Notes: a model not told the origin generated them from the letters alone. 64,000 nt of DNA from Streptococcus sp. DD12 (GCF_001578885.1 NZ_KQ969495.1:1161123-1225122), one strand, 5' to 3'; positions 37,777 to 47,263 are shown, counted from the first letter of the stretch. Made by a program: numbers and translations.

Positions 37777-38673
37777 TTAGTATTCTTTCTTGTTGTAACC
37801 AAAGTCTGCCAAGTCCAGCTTTTTATCGCGCCAGTTCTTTTTGACTTTGACCCAAGTCTCCAAAAAGACTTTATCCCCTAGCATTAACTCAATATCTTGC
37901 CGGGCCAAGGTCCCAATCTTTTTAAGCATGGCCCCTTTTTTACCGATGATAATCCCTTTTTGACTGTCACGCTCAACCATGATGGTCGCTCGAATGTGGA
38001 CTTTATCCGTGTCCTCGTCCCGTGTCATGGCATCGATAACAACAGCCACCGAATGAGGGATTTCCTCCCGTGTCAAGAGCAAGACCTTTTCACGAATCAT
38101 CTCAGACACCAAGAACCGTTCCGGATGGTCCGTGATTTGATCAGCAGGAAAATATTGAAAACCCTCTTCAAGGTTTTCACTCAAAACATCCACCAGATGT
38201 GAGACGTTATTGCCTTGCAAGGCAGAAATCGGAATGATTTCTTTAAAGTCCATCTGATTTCTAAAATCATCAATCTGTTCTAGGAGTTGGTCAGGATGGA
38301 CCTTGTCGATTTTGTTAATAACTAGGATAACGGGCACCTTGGCTTCTTTGAGGCGGGCGATAATCATATCATCTCCCTTACCACGCGCTTCATCAGCAGG
38401 CACCATAAACAACACCGTGTCCACTTCTCTCAGGGTACTATAAGCGGATTCCACCATAAAATCACCCAAGGCTGTTTTGGGTTTATGAATCCCTGGCGTA
38501 TCAATAAAAACGATTTGTTCCTTGTCCGTTGTGTAAATGCCCATGATTTTATTGCGCGTTGTCTGCGCCTTATCACTCATGATAGCAATCTTTTGCCCCA
38601 TGACATGGTTCAAGAAAGTGGACTTGCCCACATTGGGCCGACCAATAATAGCCACAAAGCCTGATTTAAACAT
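37777..38673 (-). CDS. era: GTPase Era
   Basis: A 298-aa GTPase required for 16S rRNA maturation and 30S assembly. G1 GRPNVGKST, switch [13 protein letters not shown]3 [10 protein letters not shown]4 NKIDKV in the first 180 residues; C-terminal KH domain with [21 protein letters not shown] binds the 16S 3' end. Follows ybeY and dgkA, a conserved cluster (ybeY-dgkA-era) whose products act in ribosome and lipid metabolism. Confidence 0.98.
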   Translation of the reverse strand: MFKSGFVAIIGRPNVGKSTFLNHVMGQKIAIMSDKAQTTRNKIMGIYTTDKEQIVFIDTPGIHKPKTALGDFMVESAYSTLREVDTVLFMVPADEARGKGDDMIIARLKEAKVPVILVINKIDKVHPDQLLEQIDDFRNQMDFKEIIPISALQGNNVSHLVDVLSENLEEGFQYFPADQITDHPERFLVSEMIREKVLLLTREEIPHSVAVVIDAMTRDEDTDKVHIRATIMVERDSQKGIIIGKKGAMLKKIGTLARQDIELMLGDKVFLETWVKVKKNWRDKKLDLADFGYNKKEY

Positions 38674-38708
38674 AAACTTCTAGACCTCTCCTGAGGCCTT
38701 CCTCCCTT

Positions 38709-39116
38709 TTAGTGAAAAATGATTTGCCAAATTTTCGGAATGAAGATGAGACAGCCGACAATAGCAGCACCCGCTGACATAACCAAAACTGCCCCGGCAG
38801 CCATGTCCTTAGCATTTTTTGCCAGCATGGAAAAGTGGTAGTCACTAGCCAAATCAACGACATTTTCGATGGCCGAGTTGATAATCTCCATCACCATGAC
38901 CAAACAAATACAAAAGACCAGTGCTACCCACTCCAGACGAGACACCTGAAAAATTAGCCCTGCAATCAATACCAGAACAGCAGAGACCAGGTGTTTACGC
39001 ATATTGCGTTCTTCTTTAAAAGCAGTGAAAACGCCCGTCAAGGCAAACTCCAAACTAGACACCATGGTCCGGTTCTTCCATTTGCGTGGCGATGAATTAG
39101 TGTCGTGTGAGGCCAT
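38709..39116 (-). CDS. dgkA: Diacylglycerol / undecaprenol kinase family protein
   Basis: A 135-aa small membrane kinase with three hydrophobic segments. Family motifs are EERNMRKH and [35 protein letters not shown] with the catalytic Glu and Asp. In Gram-positive bacteria this family phosphorylates undecaprenol rather than diacylglycerol. Starts inside the ybeY stop region (20-nt overlap), so it is translationally coupled. Confidence 0.94.
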   Translation of the reverse strand: MASHDTNSSPRKWKNRTMVSSLEFALTGVFTAFKEERNMRKHLVSAVLVLIAGLIFQVSRLEWVALVFCICLVMVMEIINSAIENVVDLASDYHFSMLAKNAKDMAAGAVLVMSAGAAIVGCLIFIPKIWQIIFH

Positions 39117-39594
39117 AAGCAGTTAAAATCTCTTCTTGCAAGCTGAACATTTCTTTTTCTTCTTCAGGCGTGTAGTGATCGTAGCCATTAATGTGTAAAA
39201 AACCATGCACGGCTAAAAAGCCCATTTCACGCTCAAAAGAGTGGCCGTAGTCTGCCGCTTGTTCACGCGCCTTGTCGACCGAGATAAAGAGTTCGCCGAT
39301 ATAGCTATCGTATTCTGCCAACATTTCTGCCAGGTCTGGGTCCTCTGCCAAATCTTCCTCATCAAAACTAATCGGAAGTTCAGGCTTATACTCCAAACTG
39401 ATAACATCCGTTGGACGGTCCGTCTCCCGGTAGGCCAAGTTCAGCTCATGACTGCGCTCATTGGTTACAAAGGTCACGGCCATTTCCTTGTCTTCTTTGC
39501 CAGTCTTTTTGGCAGCAAAGTCCAGCAAATCCAAGGTCTGTTGTTTAATCGCATCAGACACTTCATTGGTCTCATCAATCAATTCGACGTACAT
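39097..39594 (-). CDS. ybeY: Endoribonuclease YbeY (rRNA maturation factor)
   Basis: A 165-aa metal-dependent RNase of 16S rRNA 3' processing and ribosome quality control. The zinc motif H-x3-H-x5-H is in [20 protein letters not shown] (about residues 130-150). The N-terminal region has [19 protein letters not shown]. Full length; first gene of the ybeY-dgkA-era group. Confidence 0.97.
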   Translation of the reverse strand: MYVELIDETNEVSDAIKQQTLDLLDFAAKKTGKEDKEMAVTFVTNERSHELNLAYRETDRPTDVISLEYKPELPISFDEEDLAEDPDLAEMLAEYDSYIGELFISVDKAREQAADYGHSFEREMGFLAVHGFLHINGYDHYTPEEEKEMFSLQEEILTAYGLTRH

Positions 39595-39686
39595 AGCTCA
39601 CCTCTCATCTTACTTTTCTACATTATAACACAAAAATAAGCTTCCACCACTTCAAGACCCTGATAGCAGGTCGCTCCCCCATTTTC

Positions 39687-39741
39687 AAAAAGAGCCCGAG
39701 GAAAAGACCTCGGACTCACATGCCCCTTGCTTGGGCATGCT
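39687..39741 (-). terminator. Two hairpins after the UDG-family gene
   Basis: GCATGCCC/GGGGCATG (about 39719-39741) and, further along the minus strand, GAGTCCGAGG/CCTCGGGCTC (39692-39717) followed by TTTTT. The second is a strong terminator of the phoH/UDG transcript. Confidence 0.8.
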
Positions 39742-39744
39742 CCT

Positions 39745-40320
39745 TTATTTTTTTAGGATATCAGCGATGGTTTGTTTGAAAACAGGTAAAACGTCCGCTT
39801 CAAACCACGGATTTTTGGACATCCAGATTTGGTTACGTGGCGAAGGATGTACCAAGGGAAAATAAGTCGGCAAATAAATCGCAAAGTCTTGAACCGTCGC
39901 GGTTAAGGTTCGTTGAGCCTTGTCTTTGAGATAGTATTTCTGAGCGTAAGACCCCACCAGGACAAAGAGTTCCACATGTGGCATCGTGGCTAAAAGTTTT
40001 GGATGCCACTTGTCTGCAAAGCCTTTTCGTGGGGGCAAATCGCCTGATTTCCCATGACCAGGAAAGTAAAAATCCAAAGGCAAGATGGCCAACTTGTCGG
40101 ACTGGTAAAAGGTTTCACGGTCAATCCCCATCCAGTCTCTGAGGCGGTCACCCGACGGGTCGTCCCAGTAACGGCGTTTGGCTTCTGCCTTAGCGCCAGG
40201 AGCCTGCCCCACAATCACAATTCTTGCCGTTTTTGGCGCTGTGTAAAGCGGGTCAATCCCACGTGCAGTAAAATCTGCATTTTGAGGGTCTTGTTTGATT
40301 GCTTCAAAAATAGAATCCAT
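39745..40320 (-). CDS. Uracil-DNA glycosylase family protein
   Basis: A 191-aa protein of the UDG superfamily fold. The first motif is VIVGQAPGAKAEAKRRYWDDPSGDRLRDWMGID (about residues 32-64, GQAPG as the water-activating loop) and the second is FPLVHPSPRN (about residue 158), similar to the H-P-S of family glycosylases. It likely removes uracil or a related lesion from DNA, though some members have no proven activity. ATG 40320 has GAAAGGA upstream and lies 19 nt after phoH; a longer frame would run into phoH. Confidence 0.87.
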   Translation of the reverse strand: MDSIFEAIKQDPQNADFTARGIDPLYTAPKTARIVIVGQAPGAKAEAKRRYWDDPSGDRLRDWMGIDRETFYQSDKLAILPLDFYFPGHGKSGDLPPRKGFADKWHPKLLATMPHVELFVLVGSYAQKYYLKDKAQRTLTATVQDFAIYLPTYFPLVHPSPRNQIWMSKNPWFEADVLPVFKQTIADILKK

Positions 40321-40339
40321 CTGACTGTCCTTTCTGAGA

Positions 40340-41302
40340 CTATGCGTCCTCGCGTTCTGACTCGTAGGCCTTGATGATGTCAGCCACCACAGGGTGGCGT
40401 ACCACGTCCTGAGCTGAAAAATGAACAAAATCAATCTGCGAAATGCCTTGCAATTTCTCTTTGGCGTCAATCAACCCTGATTTCACTCGGCCAGGTAAGT
40501 CAATCTGACTGGTATCTCCGTTGACAATCATCTTAGAGTTAAAGCCTAAACGGGTCAAAAACATTTTCATCTGCATGATGGTCGTGTTTTGAGCTTCATC
40601 TAGGATGACAAACGCATCTTCTAGGGTCCGCCCCCGCATATAAGCCAAAGGTGCTATTTCAATCGTATCACGCTCCATAAGGCGAGTCGTCTGTTCTTTC
40701 CCCAAGATGCGATAAAGGGCATCATAAACCGGACGCAAGTAAGGGTCCACCTTTTCCTTTAGGTCCCCTGGCAAAAACCCTAAACTTTCGCCAGCTTCGA
40801 CAGCTGGACGGGTCAAGATGATACGCTTAACCTGACCACGTTTTAAAGCCGTGACCGCCAAAGTCACTGCTAGAAAGGTCTTTCCTGTCCCAGCAGGCCC
40901 AATACCAAACACGACATCATGTTGCTTGATACTATCCACATAGACCTTTTGTCCTAGCGTTTTGACACGGATAGGTTTTCCAGCGTGGTCTTTAATAATT
41001 TCTTCCTCATAAAGAGCAACAAATTTGTCAATTTCCTTATTTCTCGCCATGGTGAGGGCCGTGACCATATCAGAGCTATTGATCACCATCCCTCTGCCGA
41101 CTAAGACCAGCAAGGCTTGAATTATCTGACGCACCAATTCAACCGCAGCTTCCTCTCCGATGACTTGAATCCGCTCGCTCCGGGCATGAATGGTAACACC
41201 AACTTCATCTTCCAAAAAACGCAGGTGACGTTCATTGCTCCCAAACAGGGATAAGACATCATCCGGGTGCGCTAAGGGAATTTCAATCGAGTAATGAGAC
41301 AT
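40340..41302 (-). CDS. phoH: PhoH family protein
   Basis: A 320-aa ATPase-like protein. An N-terminal KH-like part (about residues 15-75) is followed by the PhoH domain with Walker A GPAGTGKTFLAV (about residue 128) and Walker B FVILDEAQNTT (about residue 230), plus the MILTRPAVEAGESLGFLPGD-like segment LTRPAVEAGESLGFLPGD. Often found near ybeY and linked to RNA metabolism. ATG 41302 has AAAGGGAG upstream. Confidence 0.94.
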   Translation of the reverse strand: MSHYSIEIPLAHPDDVLSLFGSNERHLRFLEDEVGVTIHARSERIQVIGEEAAVELVRQIIQALLVLVGRGMVINSSDMVTALTMARNKEIDKFVALYEEEIIKDHAGKPIRVKTLGQKVYVDSIKQHDVVFGIGPAGTGKTFLAVTLAVTALKRGQVKRIILTRPAVEAGESLGFLPGDLKEKVDPYLRPVYDALYRILGKEQTTRLMERDTIEIAPLAYMRGRTLEDAFVILDEAQNTTIMQMKMFLTRLGFNSKMIVNGDTSQIDLPGRVKSGLIDAKEKLQGISQIDFVHFSAQDVVRHPVVADIIKAYESEREDA

Positions 41303-41329
41303 AGTTCTCCCTTTCATTCTTTGCATTGT

Positions 41330-41551
41330 TTAAGCTAAGGCCGCCTCATAGGCCTCCCAAATCCGGTCAAACTCTGACAAGGAAAAGGCAAAGCTCGCCT
41401 CTTCTTCTAGAAAACGACTCACCTGATCAAAGTCACTAGATTGCTTGGGAAAATCCGCCTCGTAAAAAACATGTTCCGCCAAGTCTGCCATCCCCGCATC
41501 CGTCCCATGGTGACGTTGCGTCATGAGCCAATGATAAAATGATTTGCGCAT
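41330..41551 (-). CDS. YozE family protein
   Basis: A 73-aa helical protein, start RKSFYHWLMTQRHHG and F-x-x-D/E-P-K-Q-S-x-D-F-D (ADFPKQSSDFDQVSRFLE) typical of the YozE/UPF0346 family. Function unknown. It lies 9 nt after cvfB, as in other streptococci. Confidence 0.92.
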   Translation of the reverse strand: MRKSFYHWLMTQRHHGTDAGMADLAEHVFYEADFPKQSSDFDQVSRFLEEEASFAFSLSEFDRIWEAYEAALA

Positions 41552-41560
41552 AGGCCTCCT

Positions 41561-42439
41561 CTAGTCTTTATCGCTTGAAAGCTCAGCCAGTAGCTCCGTT
41601 CCACTTGCGTCCTGACGAATGCGCCCTTTTTTCATTAGACCACCCAGCGCTTTTTTAAATTGCCCCTTGGAAATTCCAAAGGTGGCCTTAATCTCTTCTG
41701 GGGTAGACTTGTCATTTAAGGTCATAAAGCCACCAACAGTCTCTAGATAAGTCACAATCATTTGAGCATCATTGTCGAGCATTTCAAAGGAACGGGGTTT
41801 GAGAGACAGGTTGAGCGTGCGATCAACCTGACGGTAACCGATGACACGCGCCTCTAGAACTTGACCCAGACGGGGTTCTTGGTACCGTTCACTGGGGTGA
41901 ATAAAGCCCAACATATTGTTATCAGGGAGGTAAACAAAGGTCCCAGATAATTTGAGGCGATAGGGAATAGCTTTGAGCGTTTGGTTTTGCATATTACCAT
42001 AGGCAGGCCCTGCTAATTGTTGAAAAGCCTCTTGGTCAGCTAGTTGCCCCCACAAGCGGTCTTTCTTATCCTTGTAGAGCGCGATGTAAAGCTGATCCCC
42101 TTTTTTAGGCCAAAGCTCTTTCATCTCAGGAAGATGATCTAAGGAGACAACGATATCCTTATCTGGAAGGCCTGTGTCGACAAAAACGCCCAAGTCTTTG
42201 CGAACTTCGGTCACACTTCCCCAACCGTAGTGGCCCAAACGTGCTTCTTGTTTTTTTGTCGTTAGGCGCCATTTTTTGTGGCTATCTTGGTAAACAAAAC
42301 CGCGCACACTTTGCCCCAAACGGTAAGCTCCCTCGGCCTTATCCAAAGCCAGTGTCTGCCCATCCTTTTGGACAAAGTAGTATTTTTCATTTTCGTCTGT
42401 GACGATTCCCGTCACTAGAGTTGCCAATAATTGTGACAT
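41561..42439 (-). CDS. cvfB: CvfB-like S1 RNA-binding protein
   Basis: A 292-aa protein of tandem S1-like OB domains (for example GWGSVTEVRKDLGVFVDTGLPDKDIVVS at about 80-108) ending with a winged-helix segment (about residues 230-280, FGISKGQFKKALGGLMKKGRI). CvfB affects virulence-gene expression in staphylococci and streptococci through RNA. ATG 42439 has AAGAGA upstream. Sits between frr and yozE. Confidence 0.92.
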   Translation of the reverse strand: MSQLLATLVTGIVTDENEKYYFVQKDGQTLALDKAEGAYRLGQSVRGFVYQDSHKKWRLTTKKQEARLGHYGWGSVTEVRKDLGVFVDTGLPDKDIVVSLDHLPEMKELWPKKGDQLYIALYKDKKDRLWGQLADQEAFQQLAGPAYGNMQNQTLKAIPYRLKLSGTFVYLPDNNMLGFIHPSERYQEPRLGQVLEARVIGYRQVDRTLNLSLKPRSFEMLDNDAQMIVTYLETVGGFMTLNDKSTPEEIKATFGISKGQFKKALGGLMKKGRIRQDASGTELLAELSSDKD

Positions 42440-42477
42440 AGTTCTCTTTTCTAGCTGAGTAGGCTTTAGCAAAAGGA

Positions 42478-42502
42478 AGCCAGTCGGTTTCCCAACTGGC
42501 TC
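42478..42502 (-). terminator. Weak terminator or processing hairpin after frr
   Basis: GCCAGT...ACTGGC stem with TTCCTTTT on the minus strand, between frr and cvfB. The T tract is broken, so readthrough is likely. Confidence 0.45.
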
Positions 42503-42511
42503 ACGTCATGC

Positions 42512-43069
42512 TTAGACCTCAAGCAATTCTTTTTCCTTGTTGGCCGTCATGGTATCAATGTGTTTAACGGCTTCATCTGTCGCTTTTTGGATGTCTTTTT
42601 CCAGACCTTTGAGCTGGTCTTCGGTAATTTCTTTGGCTTTTTCTTGCTTTTTAGCCTCATCCATGGCATCGCGACGGATGTTACGAATCGCTACCTTGGC
42701 ATTTTCACCAACTTTTTTCACTTCTTTAGCCAGTTCTTTACGTGTTTCTTCCGTCAAGGCTGGGATAACCAATCGAATAACTTCCCCATCGTTGGCTGGT
42801 GTAATACCAATGTCAGAAGCATTGATTGACCGTTCAATTTCCTTGAGGGCTGACTTATCAAATGGCGAAACCAAAAGCACACGTGCCTCTGGAACTGTGA
42901 TAGAAGCCAGTTGGTTAAGAGGGGTCATCGCTCCGTAGTATTCCACTTCGATGCGGTCTAAGAGACTGGCATTAGCGCGACCAGCACGGATGCTTCCAAA
43001 TTCCCGCGCCAAGGCTTGGTGAGACTGCTCGAAACGGTCTTTCGCTTTTTGGATAATTTCTTGTGTCAT
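42512..43069 (-). CDS. frr: Ribosome recycling factor
   Basis: A 185-aa protein that splits post-termination ribosomes together with EF-G. Signatures: [41 protein letters not shown] and [14 protein letters not shown]. The three-helix bundle length is normal. 14 nt after pyrH; pyrH-frr is a conserved pair. Confidence 0.98.
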   Translation of the reverse strand: MTQEIIQKAKDRFEQSHQALAREFGSIRAGRANASLLDRIEVEYYGAMTPLNQLASITVPEARVLLVSPFDKSALKEIERSINASDIGITPANDGEVIRLVIPALTEETRKELAKEVKKVGENAKVAIRNIRRDAMDEAKKQEKAKEITEDQLKGLEKDIQKATDEAVKHIDTMTANKEKELLEV

Positions 43070-43083
43070 GTGTCTGTTTTCTC

Positions 43084-43818
43084 CTATTCGTTTTCGTTCT
43101 TATTTGTCACAGTGGTTCCGATTTGTTCACCCAGAACCACACGTTTGATATTACCAGGTTGATTGAGGTTGAAGACTACCAGGTCGATATCATTGTCCAT
43201 GGACAGTGAGCTGGCCGTAGAATCCATGATTTTCAAGCCACGTTTGAGCACTTCCATGTGGGTCAACTCATCAAACTTAAAGGCGTCTGCATTTTTTCGT
43301 GGGTCGTCATTATAGACCCCGTCGACACCATTTTTAGCCATCAAAATGGCATCCGCATCAATTTCTGCTGCCCGAAGCGCAGAGGTCGTATCTGTTGAAA
43401 AATAGGGAGAACCAACACCTGCAGCAAAAATCACAATACGTCCTTTTTCCAAATGACGCAGGGCCCGTCCTCGTACATAAGGCTCAGCCACTTGTTGCAT
43501 GTTGATAGCGGTTTGTACTCGGGTATCTACACCGATTTGTTTGAGACTGTCGGCCATCACCAAGGCATTCATGACCGTTCCCAGCATACCTGTGTAGTCT
43601 GCTTGAACACGATCCATGCCCGCCTGAGAGGCAGGTTCGCCACGCCAGAGGTTTCCACCTCCGATAACTAAGGCAATCTCTACCCCAAAATCATGCACTT
43701 CTTTAATCTCACGAGCGACAGCCTGAACCGTTGGCAAATCAATACCAACACCCCTCTCACCCGCTAGGGCTTCTCCTGACAACTTAATCAAAATACGCTT
43801 ATATTTGGCTTCAACCAT
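43084..43818 (-). CDS. pyrH: UMP kinase
   Basis: A 244-aa hexameric amino-acid-kinase-fold enzyme that makes UDP from [18 protein letters not shown] (residues 7-21), GGGNLWRG, and [20 protein letters not shown] are family motifs. Two adjacent ATGs; I take 43818, as AGGAG then lies at a normal 7 nt. In S. mutans rplK-rplA directly precede pyrH-frr; here about 7.7 kb of AT-rich accessory DNA separates them. Confidence 0.97.
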   Translation of the reverse strand: MVEAKYKRILIKLSGEALAGERGVGIDLPTVQAVAREIKEVHDFGVEIALVIGGGNLWRGEPASQAGMDRVQADYTGMLGTVMNALVMADSLKQIGVDTRVQTAINMQQVAEPYVRGRALRHLEKGRIVIFAAGVGSPYFSTDTTSALRAAEIDADAILMAKNGVDGVYNDDPRKNADAFKFDELTHMEVLKRGLKIMDSTASSLSMDNDIDLVVFNLNQPGNIKRVVLGEQIGTTVTNKNENE

Positions 43819-43891
43819 CATTTCACTCCTTGCACGTTATCCTATTTATTTTACCACAAAAAGCATTGATAGCCTAGGAGGAAAGAAGGAT

Positions 43892-44125
43892 TTATGGAGG
43901 AAAATCTCCAAAGAAAAATGGTAGTCTAATATTTACCAATTTTTTATGAGCTAAAATATAAGCCATAGTTTTAGCGTCAGTAAGACTCCCCAAAATCATC
44001 GGGAGGACAAGCGAGCCTAGAGCCCCGCAAATACTTAAAATAACACCCAATAAAAATAATAATTGATATGGTACAATCAACTGCCTGTATTGCAGTTGAT
44101 TTGTGGAAATTCTTTTTCTTACCAT
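43892..44125 (-). pseudogene. Truncated ABC exporter (membrane-domain N terminus only)
   Basis: A 77-residue reading frame with a good start (AGGAGG before ATG 44125) whose first 50 residues, including LLFLLGVILSICGALGSLVLPMILGSLTD, look like the first membrane helix of a fused ABC exporter. The rest of the protein, including the ATPase half, is absent; the frame ends in unrelated residues close to the pyrH promoter region. It is the last gene of the leftward ABC cassette and looks like a remnant left at the left edge of the island. Confidence 0.6.
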
Positions 44126-44143
44126 AAGAACCTCCTACAATCA

Positions 44144-44902
44144 TTAGTACTCCAATTTACGATAAAATCTAAGCGAAAGCACGTAGATACTAATAAAATA
44201 CACAGCAAAGACAATTGTTGTAAGGAGAATTGCAAAACCAAAGGACAAATTATTGAGCACATTTATATAACCATTTGGAAAAATGAATCTCAGATGTGTG
44301 AGAGATGGTGCTATAAATGAGAACAGAGCAAAAACAATCCCAACCAACATCGTAATGCCGTTAGAAAAGGAAATAGAAGCAAGATTAGCAATCATAGAAC
44401 AAAGCAGAAAGACTAATACCGTCCCTGTTATGCTAACCAATGTATACTGTATATCAGCACTAGCCCTTGGCAGAAAATTTCCAGAAGTATAAGGCTGATG
44501 AATAAGATATAAATAATATGTAATCAGTGACATAATCGCCGTTAACCCGATATACAAGAATTGAAGGAGTATAATCGCACCAATTTTTGCATTTAAGACT
44601 AGACGACGACTAATGTCTTTATAGAGATACATAATTCCTGTAGTGATTTCATCTCGAAAGACGGTACTCGATATATAGATAAAGACCACGAGTGGTAGCG
44701 TAATCTGATATTGTGTCGATAATACCGCACTAAAAAATTCTAAAAAGCTCATTGAGCCTGGCGGCGCACTTAATCTCATAAAATTCGTATTAAACAAGCC
44801 GACAACAATCAAAAGCAGTGGAAAAAAACTGAATGCAAGAGCTATTTTGGATTCAGTTTTCTTCAGTAGTGCCTTAAAAAAAGGTATAGTCAAATAGTTC
44901 AT
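44144..44902 (-). CDS. ABC-2 type transporter permease
   Basis: A 252-aa membrane protein with six hydrophobic segments. The early part STVFRDEITTGIMYLYKDISRRLVLNAK (about residues 79-106) is typical of ABC-2 permeases that pair with stand-alone ATPases, such as antibiotic or bacteriocin immunity exporters. It starts 4 nt after the ATPase gene. Base composition is clearly AT-richer than in the flanking core genes. Substrate unknown. Confidence 0.82.
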   Translation of the reverse strand: MNYLTIPFFKALLKKTESKIALAFSFFPLLLIVVGLFNTNFMRLSAPPGSMSFLEFFSAVLSTQYQITLPLVVFIYISSTVFRDEITTGIMYLYKDISRRLVLNAKIGAIILLQFLYIGLTAIMSLITYYLYLIHQPYTSGNFLPRASADIQYTLVSITGTVLVFLLCSMIANLASISFSNGITMLVGIVFALFSFIAPSLTHLRFIFPNGYINVLNNLSFGFAILLTTIVFAVYFISIYVLSLRFYRKLEY

Positions 44903-44905
44903 TAT

Positions 44906-45799
44906 TTAATCCTCGCTAAAGAGTCGCTCTAAGCTTTCTTTCTTAGACAATATTGTTTTAATTGATTGAGTAGCTGCGAGTTGCTCCAAAATTTCATTGA
45001 GAGCACGATTATCTTCTACATTCGTGATTTCAACTTTATCTTCATAATAAAGCAATCCATACTCAGCTACCAATTTATCGATACTAGACACACTATTATC
45101 CTGACGCTCGTCCTCCCTATTCAGTTCAATTATAATGCTGTTTTGTTCAGACTTAAACTGACTTTGAATAACACCCTGATCAATGAAAAGGTATCTATTA
45201 CAAAGGTCCTCCAACTCTGCGAGTTGGTGACTAGAGACGATCATTGAAGTTTTATTTGTCTGTGCCCACTCTTTCAAAATCGTTAAAAGATTTTTCACAC
45301 CAATAGGATCCAGACCGACAAAAGGTTCATCAAGTAGAACAAACTTAGGCTTTGTAATCAAGGCTAAGGCCAGGGCGGTCCGCTGCTTCATCCCGAAAGA
45401 AAAATCAGATGGCTTTCTAGTTCTCGCTTCCCACAAACCTACCAAGCGTAAAGTGCTCTCAATATTTGGTAGGTACTCTTCCTTTTTATGAATTTTCAAA
45501 AACAACTTTAAATTTTCCTCCACACTAATCTGAGGAAAGTAGACGGGGTCAATCATAATACCAAAGTCATTAAGAATATTATCTTCTTTAAAAATATTTT
45601 TACCTCTGAAAAAGACTTCTCCTTCTGTTGGACGTTGTGATTTTGCCAAGAGCTTAAGCAATGTACTCTTCCCTGAGCCATTTTTCCCAACAAGTCCTAC
45701 GATATCACCTTCTTCAATGACAAAGCTAGCGTTTTTCAAAGAATAGAAATCGTTTTTCCGATATCTTTTTCCAAGGTTTTTGACCTCAATTATTTTCAT
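44906..45799 (-). CDS. ABC transporter ATP-binding protein
   Basis: A 297-aa ATPase. Walker A GLVGKNGSGKSTLLKLL (about residue 36), an unusual signature FSFGMKQRTALALAL in place of LSGGQ, as in bacteriocin-immunity and multidrug ATPases, Walker B KFVLLDEPFVGLDP, switch His SSHQLAE. An extra C-terminal domain of about 90 residues follows. ATG 45799 has GAAGGAA upstream and overlaps the previous gene by 14 nt. Works with the permease downstream. Confidence 0.88.
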   Translation of the reverse strand: MKIIEVKNLGKRYRKNDFYSLKNASFVIEEGDIVGLVGKNGSGKSTLLKLLAKSQRPTEGEVFFRGKNIFKEDNILNDFGIMIDPVYFPQISVEENLKLFLKIHKKEEYLPNIESTLRLVGLWEARTRKPSDFSFGMKQRTALALALITKPKFVLLDEPFVGLDPIGVKNLLTILKEWAQTNKTSMIVSSHQLAELEDLCNRYLFIDQGVIQSQFKSEQNSIIIELNREDERQDNSVSSIDKLVAEYGLLYYEDKVEITNVEDNRALNEILEQLAATQSIKTILSKKESLERLFSED

Positions 45800-46205
45800 A
45801 CTTGTTCCTTCTTTCAATCAACTTCAAGCATAAGAATTCTACTAAAAAATATAGCAAGGCAACAAATATAATCTGTGACAAATCCAGCAAATTCGAATTT
45901 ACTCTAATATACATTTCTCCACTTGAAATCACATTATTTTCAATAAAATTAATCCAACTTTGACTATGGTATAACAAAACTCCAATTATCAAGTACATAA
46001 TCAAAGACATTGAAGGAAAACTATAGCAATAGTTACCTTTTTTTCCTCCTTTATCAATGGCCAAAGCAGACAGCGTTATATTCATTATTATAGGAAAAAA
46101 ATAAATGATAGAAATAAAGCCCAAAATAGACATACTATCTAAAAATATAGTTGCTACAAAAACTAATATTACGTTTATCAATATAGCAGTAATCAAATAA
46201 ATCAT
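45786..46205 (-). CDS. Membrane protein of unknown function in the ABC cassette
   Basis: A 139-aa protein with four hydrophobic segments and no motif I can name. ATG 46205 has AAAAGGAG 7 nt upstream; a longer frame to 46283 overlaps the CPBP-type gene and has no site. It lies between the protease-like gene and the ATPase with tight spacing, so it belongs to the same transcript and may be an accessory membrane subunit or immunity protein. Very AT-rich. Confidence 0.65.
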   Translation of the reverse strand: MIYLITAILINVILVFVATIFLDSMSILGFISIIYFFPIIMNITLSALAIDKGGKKGNYCYSFPSMSLIMYLIIGVLLYHSQSWINFIENNVISSGEMYIRVNSNLLDLSQIIFVALLYFLVEFLCLKLIERRNKYENN

Positions 46206-46218
46206 AAAAATTCTCCTT

Positions 46219-46695
46219 TTAAGATAAACTACCAATAAGCACATTGTAGAACCAATGAAGGCCAATTGAATATTGAATTCCATACCTATCTGCCAACAAA
46301 TATAAAATGATACTTGACGGAAATTTAATTAGTAAATTTGCTAAAAAATCACCATTTAAGTGAAGAATCACGGCAAACAGCATCGAACCAATAAAAATAG
46401 CTTGTCGTCTTGGATAATAAGATAACAATGCAGAAAATAAAATATATCTAAACAGCAATTCCTCGCAAGTTGCTATTATAAACGCATGTGCAACTTCTAC
46501 GAAATTTAGAAAAAGGTAAGAAAACCCTACAATTGCTACCCCAAGTATTACAGCAACCAAAATATTTAAATTTATCTCTTTGATCTTATAACCTAATATT
46601 TTAAATATTAAAAGGGGTATAATGACAAAGCCGAAAACTGCAGAAGTCGCAATTGTTAGATTAACGAGGATTCGATTATTTATCTGATGTAACAT
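46219..46695 (-). CDS. CPBP-family intramembrane protease-like protein, possibly 5'-truncated
   Basis: A 158-aa membrane protein. CPBP (Abi) motifs: EELLFRYILFSAL (EExxxR, residue 78), FAVILHLNGDF (FxxxH, residue 108) and HWFYNVL (HxxxN, residue 147). These enzymes are common beside bacteriocin and immunity genes. Two facts suggest 5' loss: there is no ribosome-binding site before ATG 46695, and the first motif is nearer to the N terminus than usual. The start lies within 20 nt of a possible att repeat of the neighbouring integrative element. Confidence 0.72.
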   Translation of the reverse strand: MLHQINNRILVNLTIATSAVFGFVIIPLLIFKILGYKIKEINLNILVAVILGVAIVGFSYLFLNFVEVAHAFIIATCEELLFRYILFSALLSYYPRRQAIFIGSMLFAVILHLNGDFLANLLIKFPSSIILYLLADRYGIQYSIGLHWFYNVLIGSLS

Positions 46696-46702
46696 ACAGC
46701 TA

Positions 46703-46712
46703 TTGATTTAAC
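46703..46712. repeat. Possible att repeat (left)
   Basis: TTGATTTAAC, repeated exactly at 51042-51051. AACGCTAT also occurs within 15 nt of both copies. The two copies would bound a 4.3-kb element containing the XRE, Rep, DUF3173 and integrase genes. A 10-bp match in AT-rich DNA may be chance. Confidence 0.3.
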
Positions 46713-46766
46713 TAAAACGCTATGTTTTATTAGGTTCTAATAAGGTTTAAGTTACTAAAAATAGGG

Positions 46767-47249
46767 TTATTTTGTTTCTGTTGTTTCCGAATTGTTGCCA
46801 GTCTGTACTTTACTGCTGATTTCTTTTAATTCTTTTTTTAAATCTTGAACAATTGTATTCAACCACTCTTTTTGTTTATCAGTTTTAGCCAATAACTCTA
46901 CGAGTTGGTCGAGAGAATAGCCAGTTTCTTTGGTAGCAATGACTAAACTCATTTTAGTATCCCTTATGTTAGATGTTCCTATATCGATAATTTCTTCTTC
47001 TGTAAGAGTATCAAGTTCGTTTTTAAAGTTGTGCATATCTATATTTTTATCTGAATTACCGAGTAAATAATCGGAAGTTGTTCCCAAAATGGCAGTTAAC
47101 TTTATCAAATTTGTAAAACTAGGTTCTCTGTTACCTTTTTCCCAGTTCGTATATGTAACACGATTGATACTAAGTTCATCTGCAATTTGTTGTTGTGTTA
47201 ATCCTCGTCTTTTTCTAAGCGCGGATAGTCTATCTGAGAAAATTGACAT
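46767..47249 (-). CDS. XRE-family repressor of the integrative element
   Basis: A 160-aa phage-type regulator. The helix-turn-helix lies in residues 4-60 (LSALRKRRGLTQQQIADELSINRVTYTNWEKGNREPSFTNL is the region at 8-48), followed by a helical C-terminal half with many Lys and Glu. ATG 47249 has AAGGAGG upstream; a longer frame overlaps the operators. Four related 15-bp operator-like sites stand just upstream, one inside a rightward promoter, so the protein likely represses the element's rightward genes and its own. Confidence 0.85.
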   Translation of the reverse strand: MSIFSDRLSALRKRRGLTQQQIADELSINRVTYTNWEKGNREPSFTNLIKLTAILGTTSDYLLGNSDKNIDMHNFKNELDTLTEEEIIDIGTSNIRDTKMSLVIATKETGYSLDQLVELLAKTDKQKEWLNTIVQDLKKELKEISSKVQTGNNSETTETK

Positions 47250-47263
47250 AGGTCCTCCTTTTT

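Noticed and set aside
40321-40470. N-terminal extension of the UDG-family gene
   Set aside because: The extra 50 residues overlap the end of phoH, have no homology features and lack a ribosome-binding site; ATG 40320 has one.
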